64,000 nucleotides of DNA from Ochotona curzoniae (GCF_017591425.1 NW_024467106.1:21752501-21816500), one strand, 5' to 3'; positions 24,660-37,097 are shown, counted from the stretch's first letter. Program-made: numbers and translations. Notes: generated by a model from the sequence alone, not told the origin.

Positions 24660-25965
24660 TATGTTTTCTATGTTTTCTATTTTTTAATGAGTTCAGTCTT
24701 TCACTTCCTTGGCTAATTCTTGAAGATTTTATTATTTTTTGATGTTATTTTAAGTGGGATTGTTTTCTTAACTTTCTGTTTATATAATTGTGTGTAGGAA
24801 CACAACTGATTGTATATTCATTTTGTATCCTGCAACCTCACTGGATTCATTTTTCAGTTACATAGTTTTTTTTAAGTCTTTGGGTTTTTCTATGTACTCA
24901 TATAAGATGGTGTTATCTGAAGATAGAGACAACTTTATTTATGTTGTGATATGGATGTCTTTTATTTCTTTTTCTTACCTAATTGCTCTGGCTAACACTT
25001 CCAGTTCTATATTACATTGAAGTGGCTGGAGTGGCCATTCTTGTTTTGTTTCTGATCTAAAAAGAAATGTTTGCACTTCCTATTAAACACAGTTTAGCTG
25101 TGGGATTGTCATATGCTTATTTTGTTGAGGTACATTTCTTCTAGAACTGGAAAAGGAGTTAAATTTTACTAAGTTTTCTTTCTGCAACTATTGAGGTACT
25201 CAAAAATGAGGTACTCAAATGCTTTTATTCTATCTTCTGTTGATGTATTGTGTCACATTTATTAGCTTGCAGATGTTGAATCTTTTATCCAAGAACAATT
25301 CCTATTTGACCTTGTAATGTACTGTAGAGTTAGGTTTGCTGCTATTTTACATTTCTTTAAGGACACTGACCAATAATTTTCTTGCCTTGTTTTATGTTTG
25401 TCTGGCTTTGGTGTCTCAGTAATGCTGGATTTATCAAAAAAGTGGGTTTGGAAGTATTCCTTTGTTTTCAATTTTTTGCAGGAGTTTGAAAAGGGTTCGC
25501 ATCCATTCTTTAGATGCTTGGTGAAATTCATCCATGAAGTCATCTGGTCCCAACAGGGAGATTTTTTTGTTTGCTTATTTAAGTTAGCAGGTTTTTGATT
25601 GCTGGTTCAATTTTCTACTCATTGTCAATCTGTTCAAATTTTCCATTTCTTCATGATTCAACTTTCGTGTATTTCTAGGATTGATCCATTTCTTCTGAGT
25701 TGTATAATCTTGTGAAATGTAATTATTCATATTAGTCTGATGCCCCTTTTTATTTCTGTGACATCAGCCATACTGTCTTCTTTTTTCCATTTTATTTATT
25801 AGTGTTTATTTTTGGTCTCACTAAAGATGTATCATTTTAAAACTCCAACTCTCAATTTCATCTCTCTTATATTCTTCCCTATTCTCTGTGCCATTTTCTA
25901 TTCTACTTTTAAAATTATTTTTTCCTTCCTTCTGCTAACTCAGGCTTCACTCATTAATTTTTTAA
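24660..25965 (-). mobile_element. Antisense L1 ORF2 (RT region) remnant
   Basis: Reverse L1 ORF2 reverse-transcriptase sequence with recognisable landmarks: TTTTGTATCCTGCAACCTCA, ATTGCTCTGGCTAACACTTC, GAGTGGCCATTCTTGTTTTG and CTTTCTGCAACTATTGAG. It is heavily mutated, with no open frame. Confidence 0.8.
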
Positions 25966-26189
25966 GACTTATTTTTTATGTGAATAGTATATTTGCAGAG
26001 AGAAGGAGAAACACAGAAAGAGAGATCTTCCATCTGTTGGAAATGGCTGCCATGACCAGATTTGGGCTGACCTGAAGTCAGGACCCTGAAGCTTCTGGGT
26101 CTCCCATGTGAGCACAGACGCCCAAGGACTTGAGCAATCCTCCACTGCTTTCCTAAGCCATTATCAGGGATCTGGATCAGAAATGGAAA
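25966..26189 (-). mobile_element. Truncated old CSINE
   Basis: Reverse SINE losing its tRNA-like head at 26189, where a plus-strand L1 5' end begins. Confidence 0.7.
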
Positions 26190-27274
26190 GGAGAACCAAG
26201 ATGGTGGAATATGGTAAGGACACGTTTAAACAGACAGAGAAATATTTAATCAGGATGAAGCAGAAAGAACACATTCCAGGAAATAGGAGAGGACAGAACA
26301 ACAACAGAGGGATCCTGGAGACTGACAGACACAGGAAAGCAATGAAAACAACGGTGTGGTGTTGCAGTGACTGATACTCCAGTGGCATTCAGCTAATAGC
26401 AATCTGAACTCCACCAGCAGCAGGAATTCCACCAGTAACCAGGTGGCAATGGACTTTCACTGTGAGCTCGGGAGGTGAACACAGACTAAGAACTGTCTGT
26501 CCTGCTGGTCTGTTTGATTTGACCAGGAGCAGAGACAGAGCAGCAGGTCCCAGATGGGCAGTGCAAGAACAGGGTGGATTTCACAGCCCAGAGCCGAATT
26601 GAGTACCATTTTGCATAAGGAGGGAAAGGCAAGGGAAAGAACTGAGCATACACTGAGCTGGGAGTGAACTCACTTCTTATTCTGTGAACTGCATCAATAT
26701 GGCATTCTACAGGTTCCACCCAAGACAGGTCTGGGTAGCCCTCAGACCTGATGGCCAGCAGATCAAGAACTCTAGTAGTGGCACGTCAGACACTATTTTG
26801 TACAGTGTGGTAAAAGTTTTAGGACTGCAGAGGACAACAGTGAACTGTACATGTGCTGAGCTAGCGAGAACCCACTGAGTTCAGTGGATTGCATGGGTCC
26901 CACGGGAAAATAATACTGACTGTGGCATCGTATGGCTCAAAATAGGTCCGTGTGGCACCCAGACCTAATGACCAACAGGTTCTAACAAGATCAGCACCAC
27001 CAACAACTTAGCTATATAGGACACCTGGTGTCTCCCTGATCCTGGGACTGCTCCAACCAGAAGTGGGAGAAAGGTTGCAGAAACAACACTGCAACCTCAG
27101 GATGATATTATAGGAGGTGGAGAGTGGTGAGCCAGGAGCTGAGGCTACAGAGACCATGGTGGAAATCTAACATAAGAACTCAGACCTGGAATTGTTGGAG
27201 GAAGTGGCAAATTGGCGGCAAGCAAAGAAATGTGTACCAACTGGAATAAGTAAAATTGCATTGTAGACCTATGG

Positions 27275-28316
27275 GTGACACAGCTTGGAATCCTGCCCCA
27301 AGGAGAAGAATCTGTTAACCAGAAGTACAATGACCAAGAGCAAAAGAAGAGACAAAGGCAAATGAATATTACTGAAGGCTCTCCTGCAAAGGAGCAAAAC
27401 CCTATGCCAATCTCAGAGATAACTGAGGAAGACATTAAGAAAATGAGGGACACAGAATTCAGAAAACTCATTATAAAGCTTCTCTAATTAACAATGAGAA
27501 GCACATACAAGAGTTCAAAGAATTTAAGGAATGTGTTACACAAGAAATAGCAGCAATAAAGCAAATCAAGGCTGGTATATCAGAAATTAAGAACACAGTA
27601 CAGCAAATTAAGAGTACAGTGGAGAGTATCAAAATAGAATGAAGCAAGCAGAAGAAAAAATCTCAGAATTGGAAGGTATTTCTTGTCACCAGGGAGAAGC
27701 AAACAAAAAGCTGGAAGCAGAGCTGGATCAGGCCAAAAAAAGTATTCAAGAATTGAAAGACACTATTAAGATGCCTAATATAAGAGTTATGGGAGTCCTG
27801 GAAGGTGCAGAAAGAGAAATTGGTTTTACAAATATATTTAATGAAATAATCAAGGAAAATTTCCCTAATCTGGAGAAAGAATTGGAAAACACTCTCCAGA
27901 AAGGACACAGAACTCCCAACAGGCTTGATCAAAAGTGATCTTCACCAAGACACGTGATCATCAAGCTCTCTCCAATCGAACATAAGGAAAAGATCCTTAA
28001 ATGTGCACATGAAAAAAATCAATTGACACATAAAGGAATGCCAATTAAACTCACAGGAGATCTTTCACAGGAAACTCTACAGGCAAGAAGAGAATGGAGT
28101 GACATATTACAGATTCTAAAAGAAAAAAATTGTCAGCCTAGGATAACATACCCAGCAAAGCTTTCTTTCATCTTTGAAAATGAAATAAAATTCTTCCAGA
28201 GTAAAGAAAAGCTAAAAGAATTTGCCGCTTCCAAACCTGCCCTACAAATGATACTTCAAGATGTTCTCTTGACAGAGAAGAGGAATAGCACCCAACAAAA
28301 CGAAAGGCAAATGTGA
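27275..28316 (+). pseudogene. L1 ORF1p pseudogene
   Basis: Encodes remnants of the L1 RNA-binding protein: a Glu/Lys-rich coiled coil (27500-27760), the RRM start with PNIRVMGVLEG (about 27771-27803), and a C-terminal domain ending near AFASKPALQ-type sequence (28205-28316). It is broken by a stop at 27485-27487, reading-frame changes between there and 27639, and a stop at 27936-27938. Confidence 0.8.
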
Positions 28317-28674
28317 AGAACATCCCAGTAAAATGACAACAGAAGACTAAATCAATGAACAATCCATTCCTAAAATGACAGGACCAAATTACCACCTATG
28401 TATATTTAACTCTGAATGTAAATTGCTTAAGCTCAATCAAACATTATAGATTAGTAGACTGGATTAAAAAACAAAACCCATCTGTTTATTGTCTGGAGGA
28501 GACACACTCCAACAAAGATCAGTGGGAACTCTATCACATGGGTTTTATTGTTTTCTGTTGGTTTCATCTCTTCTAAACACTTTCTTCTGATTAAATCATT
28601 CAATGATTCATAGATCATGCAGTGGCATCATTATCTTCAAGAAGGTTCTTGATTTTCGCTTCTTCAGCTACACG

Positions 28675-28922
28675 TTAGACAGTTGATAGCATGTTGTTTA
28701 ACTTCTTGGTGTTGTTAATTTCTTTTTTCTCCTGGAAGTTGATTTTGTTTTGTGGCTCTTCATTTAAGGGAAGGTATAGTAACTGTGTAATGGAGACTGT
28801 CATATCTAGTAACATGTCATTTAACTTCATGGCATTGTAAATTTCTATTTTTCTTTCTATTGTTGATTTTGTATCATGACTTTTCATTTAAGGGAATGTA
28901 CAGTAGTTATGTAATGGAGACT
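28675..28922 (+). repeat. Tandem duplication in the L1 3'UTR
   Basis: Two ~123-nt units (28675-28798 and 28799-28922) share CATTTAAGGGAA, GTAATGGAGACT and TTTAACTTC landmarks in the same order. The copies are clearly diverged. Confidence 0.75.
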
Positions 28923-29203
28923 AACAACCAGATGTGAGGATGCAGTGTGGTCGGCATCTCTGTTTCCAGACAAAGATGGACTTACAGTGAAACTGTTTAT
29001 ATTATATTTTGACAATAGGATTCTGGACTCTCTGCCATTGTCCATGCCTGCAATGATGAACATATGACTGAGTATGAAGAACTATATGTTAGTAATGATA
29101 TAAAGGAACTTGAGGGGGAGGGAGTTGGGGAGAGGATAAGGGAATATAGAACTGTATCATAAAATGATAGCAATAATAATAAAATGTGAAAAAAAAAAAA
29201 AGG

Positions 29204-29355
29204 AATTCATTCAGGCCACTTTGCACTGCTTTCCCAGGAGTATTAGCAGGGAGTTGGATTAGAAGTGGAACAATTGGAATGTAGGTAGCCAGACTTGTGC
29301 CAGTGCCCATATGGGATGCCAGTCTTGCGTTCTGCAACTCAAGCCACTTTGCCGC
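29204..29355 (-). mobile_element. Partial old CSINE
   Basis: Reverse head half of a SINE (CTGCTTTCCCAGGAGTATTA ... TTTGCCGCACTG), directly after the L1 A tail. Confidence 0.65.
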
Positions 29356-29539
29356 ACTGTCAGTCCATGAATAGAAGCCTTGAAGCGTGTTTGAAAACTG
29401 CATGTGACCCTCTCCACCTTGTCCAAACAGTGCTTCCCCACCAAGAGCATGATGCTCTCCTCCAATTCTCATGGTGATGATTAAACAAATTTGACACTAG
29501 AATCCTGGAGTGAAGTGCCAATGGATCTTCTTTCTAAGT

Positions 29540-29715
29540 GTGGGGATTTGGTTCCATTACTTAGCCTAGCTAACCCTCAGTTTCGTCATCTGTATAATGG
29601 AGAAAACAATAGGGCTTGTTAAGGTAAGATGGTTAATAAGAATTATATGGGCTAGTGCTTATGAATTGTTTGCCTCATAGCAAGCATTCCACAAATACTA
29701 GCTGCTTTTACTGTG
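29540..29715 (+). repeat. MIR element
   Basis: Plus-strand MIR: CCTCAGTTTCGTCATCTGTA and ATAATGGAG, followed by a 3' part with CAAGCATTCCACAAATACTA. Confidence 0.75.
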
Positions 29716-29815
29716 GTGAACTGGGTCAGATTTCCCGGGTGTTGCAATAAGGCATACAAGCTGGGGCTGGATTACTAAACAGAGTGCCTAATACTATCTC
29801 TAAGAAGAGATGGTC

Positions 29816-30110
29816 GAGCAGTTGGCACAATGGCACAATTGGCTAATCCTCTACCTTCAAGGGCCAGTATCTCATATGAGCACCAGTTCATGTCCCAGCT
29901 GCTCCACTTCCCTTCCAGCTCCCTGTTTATGGCCTGGGAGAGCAGAGGAAGATCAGCCCAAAGTCTTGGAACCCTGCGCCTGATGAGAGACCCAGAAGAA
30001 GTCCCTGGCTTCAGATTGGAATAACTCTGTCATCCTCTTTGTCTTACCTTCTCTCTGTAAATCTGCCTTTCCAATAAAAATAAATAAATCCTTAAAAAAA
30101 GTAAAACAAA
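29816..30110 (+). mobile_element. CSINE copy
   Basis: Plus-strand SINE ending CCTTTCCAATAAAAATAAAT. AGATGGTC occurs on both sides (about 29808 and 30112) as the likely TSD. Confidence 0.85.
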
Positions 30111-30569
30111 GCAGATGGTCAGAGTGAAGTTCAGAGGGCCCCCTGCTTGATGGCCTCAAGTTCCAGCCCAGACTCATTATCCACAGATTCTGAGCCCAAG
30201 ACAAGCCCCTTCTTTTCTTCAGAGCTTTAGTCCCTCCCACTACTCTTCCTTTAGGGGAACTGATCATAGTTGCCAAGAGACCTGAGCACGTTCTTTGCTA
30301 GGATTTAGAGAATCTCATCATAGAATTCTTGGTTTTTTCCTTCCATCCTGTTCCACTCCCTTGCCTGGAAGCTCTTTTGTCCTCTTCCCATCAAATCAGT
30401 TTTGTTCCCTGTGGCTTCAAATTGAGAACCCCAAAGACCAAGCCTGGCACCTTGAGATGAACTACCAAAACCTATATAAACTTACTGTAAACTTGGAATA
30501 GGTGCCACACATGAAAATCCTGTATCCAAGTAAATGCATAAAATTAGAGACTGAACTTGAATAAAGTTG
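30111..30569. other. Unique non-coding sequence
   Basis: Nothing recognised. Confidence 0.5.
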
Positions 30570-30635
30570 AATGGCTCAAACTGGAGCCCTTGTGGGACGC
30601 AGCTTTATCTGCTATGCCACGGTGCCAATCACACG
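30570..30635 (-). mobile_element. CSINE head fragment
   Basis: Short reverse tRNA-like head (TTTATCTGCTATGCCACGGT). Confidence 0.45.
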
Positions 30636-30699
30636 TTCATGGCCTAGGCTTTCATCCCTAGGCTCTTCAGTGTATGCATTTTAAAGGTAGAGAGAGACA

Positions 30700-31022
30700 T
30701 TCAGAGATGGAGCCGTGGAAAGCAGGCCAACCTTCTGCCTGCAGCAGCAACATCCCACCCACATCGGTGACTGTTCAAGTTCTAGTGGCTCCACTTCTGA
30801 TCCTGCTCCCTGCTGATGGCCTGAGAAGGCAGCTGAGGATAGCCCAAATGCTTAGGCCCCTGTGCCCTTGTAGGAGACCCAGAGGAAGCTTCTGGTTCCT
30901 GGCTTCAAAACCACCCCAACTCTGGCTTTTTAGGCCATTTGGAGAGTGAATTGACAGATGAAAGATTTGTCTCTGTCTCTTCACTCTGTAACTCTGCCTT
31001 GCAAATATATATATATATTAAT
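30700..31022 (+). mobile_element. Old CSINE copy
   Basis: Plus-strand SINE (GCTCCCTGCTGATGGCCTGA ... GTAACTCTGCCTTGC) with an (AT)n tail at 31006-31019. Confidence 0.75.
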
Positions 31023-31034
31023 CCTTCTGTTTTA

Positions 31035-31316
31035 GGATCCATTCATCTCATTGGAGTGCCTTGGTTTAACATCTAGCTCTGGCTCTTGACCCAAGCTGTC
31101 TGTTAGTGTGAACTCTAGGAGGCGGTAGTGAGAGCGTGTGTGATCAAATTTCTACCACCTGTGTGAGAAACCTGGCTTACATTACTAGATCTTGGCTCTG
31201 GTCTGGTCTAGTCCTGCCATTTAGAATATGAGTAGAGTGAACTGGGGGATGGGAACATTTATCTCTGTCCTCCATTCTGTATCTCAAACTCATTAATAGC
31301 TTGCTTTAAATACACT
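31035..31316 (+). mobile_element. Very old CSINE copy
   Basis: Plus-strand SINE recognisable mainly by its 3' end (GGATGGGAACATTTATCTCTG region and CCATTCTGTATCTCAAA). Confidence 0.5.
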
Positions 31317-31336
31317 TTTCCACATGTATATTTTCT

Positions 31337-31669
31337 TTTTTTTTTAAAGATTTATTTTTATTATTTTTTCATTGGAACGGCGGATATACAGAGAGGAGAG
31401 ACAGAGAGGAAGATCTTCCGTCCGATGATTCACTCCCCAAGTGAGCGCAACGGGCCGATACTATGCCGGTCTGAAGCCAGGAGCCTCTTCCGGGTCTCCC
31501 ACGCGGGTGCAGGTTCCCAAAGCTTTGGGCCGTCCTCGACTGCTTTCCCAGGCCACAGGCAGGGAGCTGGAAGGGAAGCAGGGCTGCCGGGATTAGAACT
31601 GGCGCCCATATGGGATCCCGGGCGTGCAAGGGGAGGACCTTTAACCACTTGCGCCACCGCGCCGGGCCC
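31337..31669 (-). mobile_element. Young CSINE, subtype A
   Basis: Near-consensus reverse copy ending GCCACCGCGCCGGGCCC. The TSD CCACATGTATATTTTCT is exact at 31320-31336 and 31671-31687. It shares the subtype-A diagnostic changes with the copies at 17.3 and 59.2 kb. Confidence 0.95.
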
Positions 31670-31687
31670 TCCACATGTATATTTTCT

Positions 31688-32529
31688 ATGTACAGATTTC
31701 CATTTTTTTTTCATATCAAAATAGGTTGATCTCTCAACTGCATCTTGCACACAGTTTTTGAAGCCCCTTTGAATGTGTGAGCCTGGCTGAGTTTGGAGAC
31801 ATCTGTGTCCAAACCTGACCCCTTTACACCCCTCCCAGCATGGTGTGCCAACATGGCCCTGCCCCGGGGAATTTACAGTTTCCAGGGGACAGTCCATCTT
31901 GACATAAAAAAGAGAGACCAGACCTTGCATATAAATCATCCATGGAGTTGTTGAAACAGCTGTAAAAAGAATGGCATCATTACTGACGGATTAAAAAGGA
32001 GGCCACTTCAGCCACAGAACAGGCTTTGTGAGCTTTGAACGTGAACGTCAAAGACTGATTCTGTTGTTAAAGGAAATCCCCAGATGTTTTATTGGCAGCA
32101 TATTTCAAAATCACATAAACACAAGGAAGACACATGCTGGCACTGACGACACAGTTACCTTTTTAGGTCTGTGTTCTCCAAACTAGGTCCCATTAGTCTA
32201 TATCCTATTATTTGGTCTCCTCCCAGATTTTCAACTGGCTTGGCTAGAATTTTCAGATAGTCTACATTAAGTGCTGAACCAATGATGGATGCTAAGTTCC
32301 TCTGTCCTAGGAGTTCTTGCCTCCTCTTGACTGATGGGCGTGCCCTCATAATTCTGTCTGGCTCAGAAGTCTGAACAACTGAGGTGAGAGGGAGTTGAGT
32401 TGTGGAAGTGGCTTGGTATCCGCTTGGGTTCCTTCATCTAGATCTTGGAAACAGCATCATTGGTATCTTATAGGAACACAACTCAGCAACATAAACAAAT
32501 ACAAAGGCTTCTAGGGGTGGGCACCATGG
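31688..32529. other. Unique non-coding sequence
   Basis: No gene or repeat recognised. Confidence 0.5.
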
Positions 32530-32685
32530 TGTACTGGGTTCAAATCCTGGATCTGCCACTCAACTACGATCCAAAGCAAAGTGTTGAACCTACCTCTACC
32601 TGGTTTCCTGCCTGTTGAATGGGAATAATACGCTTACTAACTGCGTAAGGTACTTAGTGCAAGGTAAGAGGAGTTGCTAAAACTT
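32530..32685 (+). repeat. MIR element
   Basis: GTTCAAATCCTGGATCTGCC followed by TTGAATGGGAATAATACGC, the MIR tRNA/core landmarks in the right order. Confidence 0.8.
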
Positions 32686-33022
32686 TGCTGCTGTGGCCAG
32701 CACAGCAAGTTAATCCTCTGTCTGTGATGCTGGCATCCCATATGGTTACTGGTTTGAGTCCTGGTTGTTCCACTTACAATCCCAGTCCCTTTTAACGGCC
32801 TGAGAAAGCAGACAATATCCCAAATTCTTGGGCCGCTGCACCCACATGGGAGACCCAGCAGAAGCTTCTGGTTCCCAGCTTCGGACTGACTCAACTCTGG
32901 CCACTGCAGTCATCTGGGAGTGAACCCGTGGAAGGATGATCTCTCTGTGTCTTTCTCTGCCTCTCTCTGTAACTCTGGCTCTCAAGTAAAATACAAATAA
33001 GTCTTTTAAAAAGTTTTGAAAA
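32686..33022 (+). mobile_element. Old CSINE copy
   Basis: Plus-strand SINE of the older subfamily (GCATCCCATATGGTTACTGG ... CTCTCTGTAACTCTGGCTC) with an A-rich tail. Confidence 0.85.
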
Positions 33023-33092
33023 GCGTTTGCTGTTCTTCCAACCACTCCAGTAACTCTACTAGGTATTTGCACTTTTATTTATTTGAGAGAAA

Positions 33093-33180
33093 AGATAAAA
33101 TGAGGAAGGAAGGAAGGATGGAAGCAAGGAAGGAAGGAAAGAAGAAAGGAAGGAAGGAAGCAAGAAAAGAAAGAAAGAAA
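33093..33180 (+). repeat. (GGAA)n microsatellite
   Basis: Interrupted GGAA/GAAA repeats over about 90 nt. Confidence 0.85.
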
Positions 33181-33199
33181 ACCTCCCCTTTGTAAGGTT

Positions 33200-33559
33200 A
33201 TTCTTTTTTTTAATTTTTTTTTGTTGTTGTTGTTTTGTTTTGTTTTTATTGGAAAGGTGGTTATACAGAGAGGAGAGACAGAGAGGAAGATCTTCTGTCC
33301 GATGATTCACTCCCCAAGTGAGTGCAATGGCCGATGTTATTGCCGGTCCAAAGCCAGGAGCCTCTTCCGGGCCTCCCACACGGGTGCAGGGTCCCAAAGC
33401 TTTGGGCTGTCCTCCACTGCTTTCCTGGGCCGCAGGCTTCCCGGGCCGCAGGCAGGGAGCTGGATGGGAAGCAGGGCTGCCGGGATTAGAACCGGCGCCC
33501 ATATGGGATCCCGGGCGTGCAAGGCGAGGACTTAACCACTTGCGCCACCGCACCGGGCC
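33200..33559 (-). mobile_element. Young CSINE, subtype B-like
   Basis: Reverse copy ending CACCGCACCGGGCCC with a (TTG)n(TTTTG)n tail. It contains a small internal duplication of GGGCCGCAGGC (33428-33451). Confidence 0.9.
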
Positions 33560-33934
33560 CTGTCAGAATATTTTCAACTGTTTCACTGTTTCATCTTTGG
33601 TCTGGATGCAGAGAGACATACTGCACTATGTCTTCACACTGGACATGTCAGTCTCCACTACACTTCTATTATACAGTGGGATGGGGGCTTCTTAACTAAT
33701 GGTTTTGCCACTAGGCTTGGATGCCCATTTACTAGGTCTGTTTTTGGATTTTACATAAGAGAGAGCTAAGGGTCTGAGAGAGCAAACCTCTGACTGTAAA
33801 GTTTCCAACAAACCTTCCACTATCCCGACTGGCCTTGACATTGGCCAACTCCAAATCCCATGCTTATTCTCCATACTTCACCAGGTTGCTCTGTTGTCCA
33901 AGTCCAGAAGAGAGCATTCTTACTGTATTTTTTC
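33560..33934. other. Unique non-coding sequence
   Basis: Nothing recognised. Confidence 0.5.
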
Positions 33935-34235
33935 TAAACATGTATTTATTCTTATTGGAAAGGCAAAGATACAGAGAGGAGGAGAGACAGAGAGGAAGAT
34001 CTTCCATCTTCCCTAAGTGGCTGCAACAGCCGGAGTTAAGCCAATCCGAAGCCAGGAGGCTCTTCCGGGTCTCTCACGTGGGTCCCAAGGTTTGGGCTGT
34101 CCTTGCTTGCTCTTCCAGCCCACAAGCAGGAAGCTAGATGGAAAGTGGAGTTGCTGGGATTAGAACCAGGGCCCATATGGGATCCTGGTGCATTCAAGGC
34201 GAGGACTTCAACTACTATGATATCGTGCAGGGCCC
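33935..34235 (-). mobile_element. CSINE copy with TSD
   Basis: Reverse SINE between CTTACTGTATTTT repeats (about 33919 and 34236). Confidence 0.9.
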
Positions 34236-34576
34236 CCTTACTGTATTTTGTGCATATACTTACTCCTATAAGATCTATTCTTTTCTTTACAAGAGTATCA
34301 AACAAACACCAAACAGTGTCCACACAGGGATTACTGTGGCTAAAGAAAGCAAACTCCTAGCTTTGCTCATGGCTCCCCAGGCAGTGAAAAATGCTGACAA
34401 CTCCATCCTACTATATGCCTATATTCGTATTGATATAGTGAACCTCTGTGTGCATTTGCATAAAGCTAGACGTACACACAGCCAGATGTACATGGACTGC
34501 CCATACAGATATCAGATTCCATCCATGTGTATGTGCTATTATACTAATACTGCATGCAGATTATAAAAGCACATGG

Positions 34577-34908
34577 GGGCCCGGCACGGTGGCCTAGCAG
34601 CTAAAGTCCTAACTTTGAACACGTCAGGATCCCATATGGGCACAGGTTCTAATACCAGCAGCTCTACTTCCCATCTAGCTCCCTGCTTGTGACCTGAGAA
34701 ACCAGTCGAGGACGCCCAAAGCCTTGGGACCCTGCACCCACATGGGAGACCTGAAGGAAGTTCCTGGATCCTGGCTTCGGATCGGCTCAGCACCAGCCAT
34801 TGTGGTCACTTGGGGAATGAATCATCGAACAGAAGATCTTCCTCTCTGTCTCTCCTCCTCTCTGTATATCTGACTTTGCAATAGAAATAAAATAAATCTT
34901 AAAAGAAA
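34577..34908 (+). mobile_element. CSINE copy
   Basis: Plus-strand copy starting GGGCCCGGCACGGTGGCCTA and ending AATAAAATAAATC. AGCACATGG and ACCACATGG flank it. Confidence 0.92.
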
Positions 34909-35055
34909 ACCACATGGAGTTTATTAAGAATGACATGCAAATTGGAAATGGATGTTCATGTGGAACTCTGGGATGACCACTCTCCTAAGCAGTGAAGTGC
35001 AGGGTGGAAGGCAGGATGCTAGGATGCTAATCACCTGAGGGCACTTATTAGGAGT

Positions 35056-35345
35056 TGGGGTTCGAATTATGGCACAGCAGATTAGCTCTCACTTGCAACA
35101 CTGGCATTCCTCATCTGAATACCAGTTCAAGTGGGCTGCTACACTTATGGTCCAACTCCTTGCTAACACACCCAGAAAAGCAGGAAGAAGATAATCTAGC
35201 TACTTGGATCCCTGCCTCCCATGTGGGAGACCCAGATGGAGTTGCAGGTTAAAATCTCTCCACCCCCTCCACCAACCCCGCTTTCCCTGTTCGCTCTTTT
35301 TGTCTTTCTTTTGCTCTATCCTCCTAACATTTTATTTTGCTTCAT
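35056..35345 (+). mobile_element. Very old CSINE copy
   Basis: Plus-strand degenerate SINE (CCCATGTGGGAGACCCAGAT core). Confidence 0.6.
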
Positions 35346-35664
35346 TTTAAAGGTTTGTTTGTTTGTTTATTATACATTTGAAAGGCAGGGTTACAGTGGA
35401 GAGGGAGGGAGGAAGGGAGAAAGAGAGAGAGAGAGTTCTTCCATATGCTGGTTTATTCTTCAAATAACCACATGGCCAGGATTGAACCAGGCCACAGGTA
35501 GGATCCCAGAGCTTCTTCTGGGTCCCCCACATAGGTGCAGGACCCAAGTACCAGTGCTGTTTTCCTGTGCTTTCTGAGGCGTACTAGCAGGATGCTTAAT
35601 TGAAAGTAGAGCAGTCAGGAGATGTACTGGCATCCATGTGAGGTCATTGTAGTGCTCTGTCCAG
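35346..35664 (-). mobile_element. Old CSINE copy
   Basis: Reverse SINE with a TTTGAAAGGCAGGGTTACAG tail junction, ending GTAGTGCTCTGTCCAGC. Confidence 0.8.
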
Positions 35665-35915
35665 CTGTTCTGCTTTCAGTTCAGCTTTCTGCTAATGTCT
35701 GCATTGGGAGGCAGACAATGATGGCTCAAGTGCTTCAGTCTCTAACATCCATTTGAGAAACTCAAATGGAGTTCCAGACACTCTGCTTTGGACTGGTCTT
35801 AACTCTAGTTCTTGGGGCGTTTAGGGAGTGAATCAGCAAATGTAAGATTTCTCTCTGTGTTACTCTGCTTTTCAAATTTATTTCAAATAGATAAATAAAC
35901 AGATTTTTTTTTAAA
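35665..35915 (+). mobile_element. Old CSINE copy (inverted pair)
   Basis: Plus-strand SINE lying head-to-head with the preceding reverse copy; it ends with a TTTCAAATAGATAAATAAA tail. Confidence 0.65.
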
Positions 35916-36763
35916 ATGCTGGAAGATATTCCAGGTAATGTTTCTGAATAACAGTAGCTTTTTACAAAGTTTTTGTGCAGAGGTGAATGTTTCTAGTGGG
36001 ATATTTACAATAATGCAATGAGATAAGAGGTCTAGGATTGGAGTCTTAACCTTGGCCCGCCATACTTTGTCTGTAATGTTGAAAATAAAATTTTTAAAAA
36101 GATGTAAAACAACAACAACAACAAATCAATAACCTGCACCTGCCCGCAATGATGACACAAATACTATTATTCAGAGATGACTCAAAAGCCTACGTGTGGG
36201 ACCATTCACTGTTCTCAGGCCCTGGTTCTATCACCGCCCTACACTTCTCACTCCTCGATATATGAGCAGTCGCCTTGGTCAAATTCACTTTATGTAGATT
36301 TAGCTGGGTGGAAACTATAGATGAACATGCCAGAGCAGGTTTCCTTGGGATAAGGACAGAGGTAGCTGTCATCAGCCAGTCAACAAAGGAGAGGAGAAAA
36401 GAAGTGAAGAGAGTTGAGTATCCGACACATGGGCCTACAGCATGGCTCTGAAAGGCAGGTGAGAACCAACAGGAAAAGCATGGGCTGCTTGTAGGAGTAC
36501 TGATGTAAGATGGGAAACTGAACTCATAGACAGTTATGGGACAATCTGCTTGATGACCAAGGTGAAAAGAAGAAACTAAAGTAGAGGAAGATGGGAAAAC
36601 ATGATGACATTGACCAGGAAAAATCAGTCTCATATATAAACAAGCCTCTGCTTTCCTTCCACAGTCCTATGTGATGCATGGACCACAATCATGCCACCTA
36701 GCAACCAACTAACAAACAGTGGGAAGTGTCTCCTTATGAGTTATTTTACAAGTTATTTATTCT
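35916..36763. other. Unique sequence with (CAA)n
   Basis: A (CAA)n run at 36109-36123 follows a possible SINE 3' tail (36055-36105). Otherwise no feature is seen. Confidence 0.45.
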
Positions 36764-37097
36764 GGACTTGGCGTGGTAGCCTAGTGGCTAACCTAATAGC
36801 TGAAGTCCTCGCCTTGTATGCACAGGGATCCTATATGAGCTCCGGTGTGTATCCCAGCAGCCCCACCTCCCATCCCGCTTCCTACTTGTGGCCTGGGAAA
36901 GCAGTCAAGGATGACCCAAAGCCTTGGGACTCTGCACCCATGTGGGAGACCTGGAAGAAGCACCTGGCTCCTGGCTCCAGATCAGCTCAGCTCTGGCCAA
37001 TTTGACCACTTGGGGAGTGAATCAGCAGTGCTTCCTCTTTGTCTTTCCTCCTCTCTGCATATCTAACTTTTCAACTAAAAAAATAAGTCTTTAAAAA
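36764..37097 (+). mobile_element. CSINE copy with head duplication
   Basis: Plus-strand copy. The A-box region is partly duplicated (AGTGGCTAACCTAATAGCTG), and the 3' end is intact with an A-rich tail. Confidence 0.88.

Larger units (their letters stand above)
26190..29203 (+). mobile_element. Damaged L1 retrotransposon (5'UTR to 3'UTR, ORF2 deleted)
   Basis: Starts GAGAACCAAGATGGTGGAAT, a typical L1 5' end. It continues through a long 5'UTR, a broken ORF1 (about 27275-28316), the first part of ORF2 (about 28380-28545, containing DWIKKQNPS and CLEETH of the endonuclease N-terminus), then jumps to a 3'UTR with a tandem duplication, a G-rich tract (29110-29140) and an A tail (29190-29202). Most of ORF2 is missing, so it cannot move. 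Confidence 0.85.

Noticed and set aside
27275..28316. A functional coiled-coil gene
   Set aside because: The coiled-coil and RRM sequence is L1 ORF1, broken by stops and frame changes.
28675..28922. Direct repeats as a CRISPR-like array
   Set aside because: Only two long diverged units, in an L1 3'UTR of a mammalian genome.
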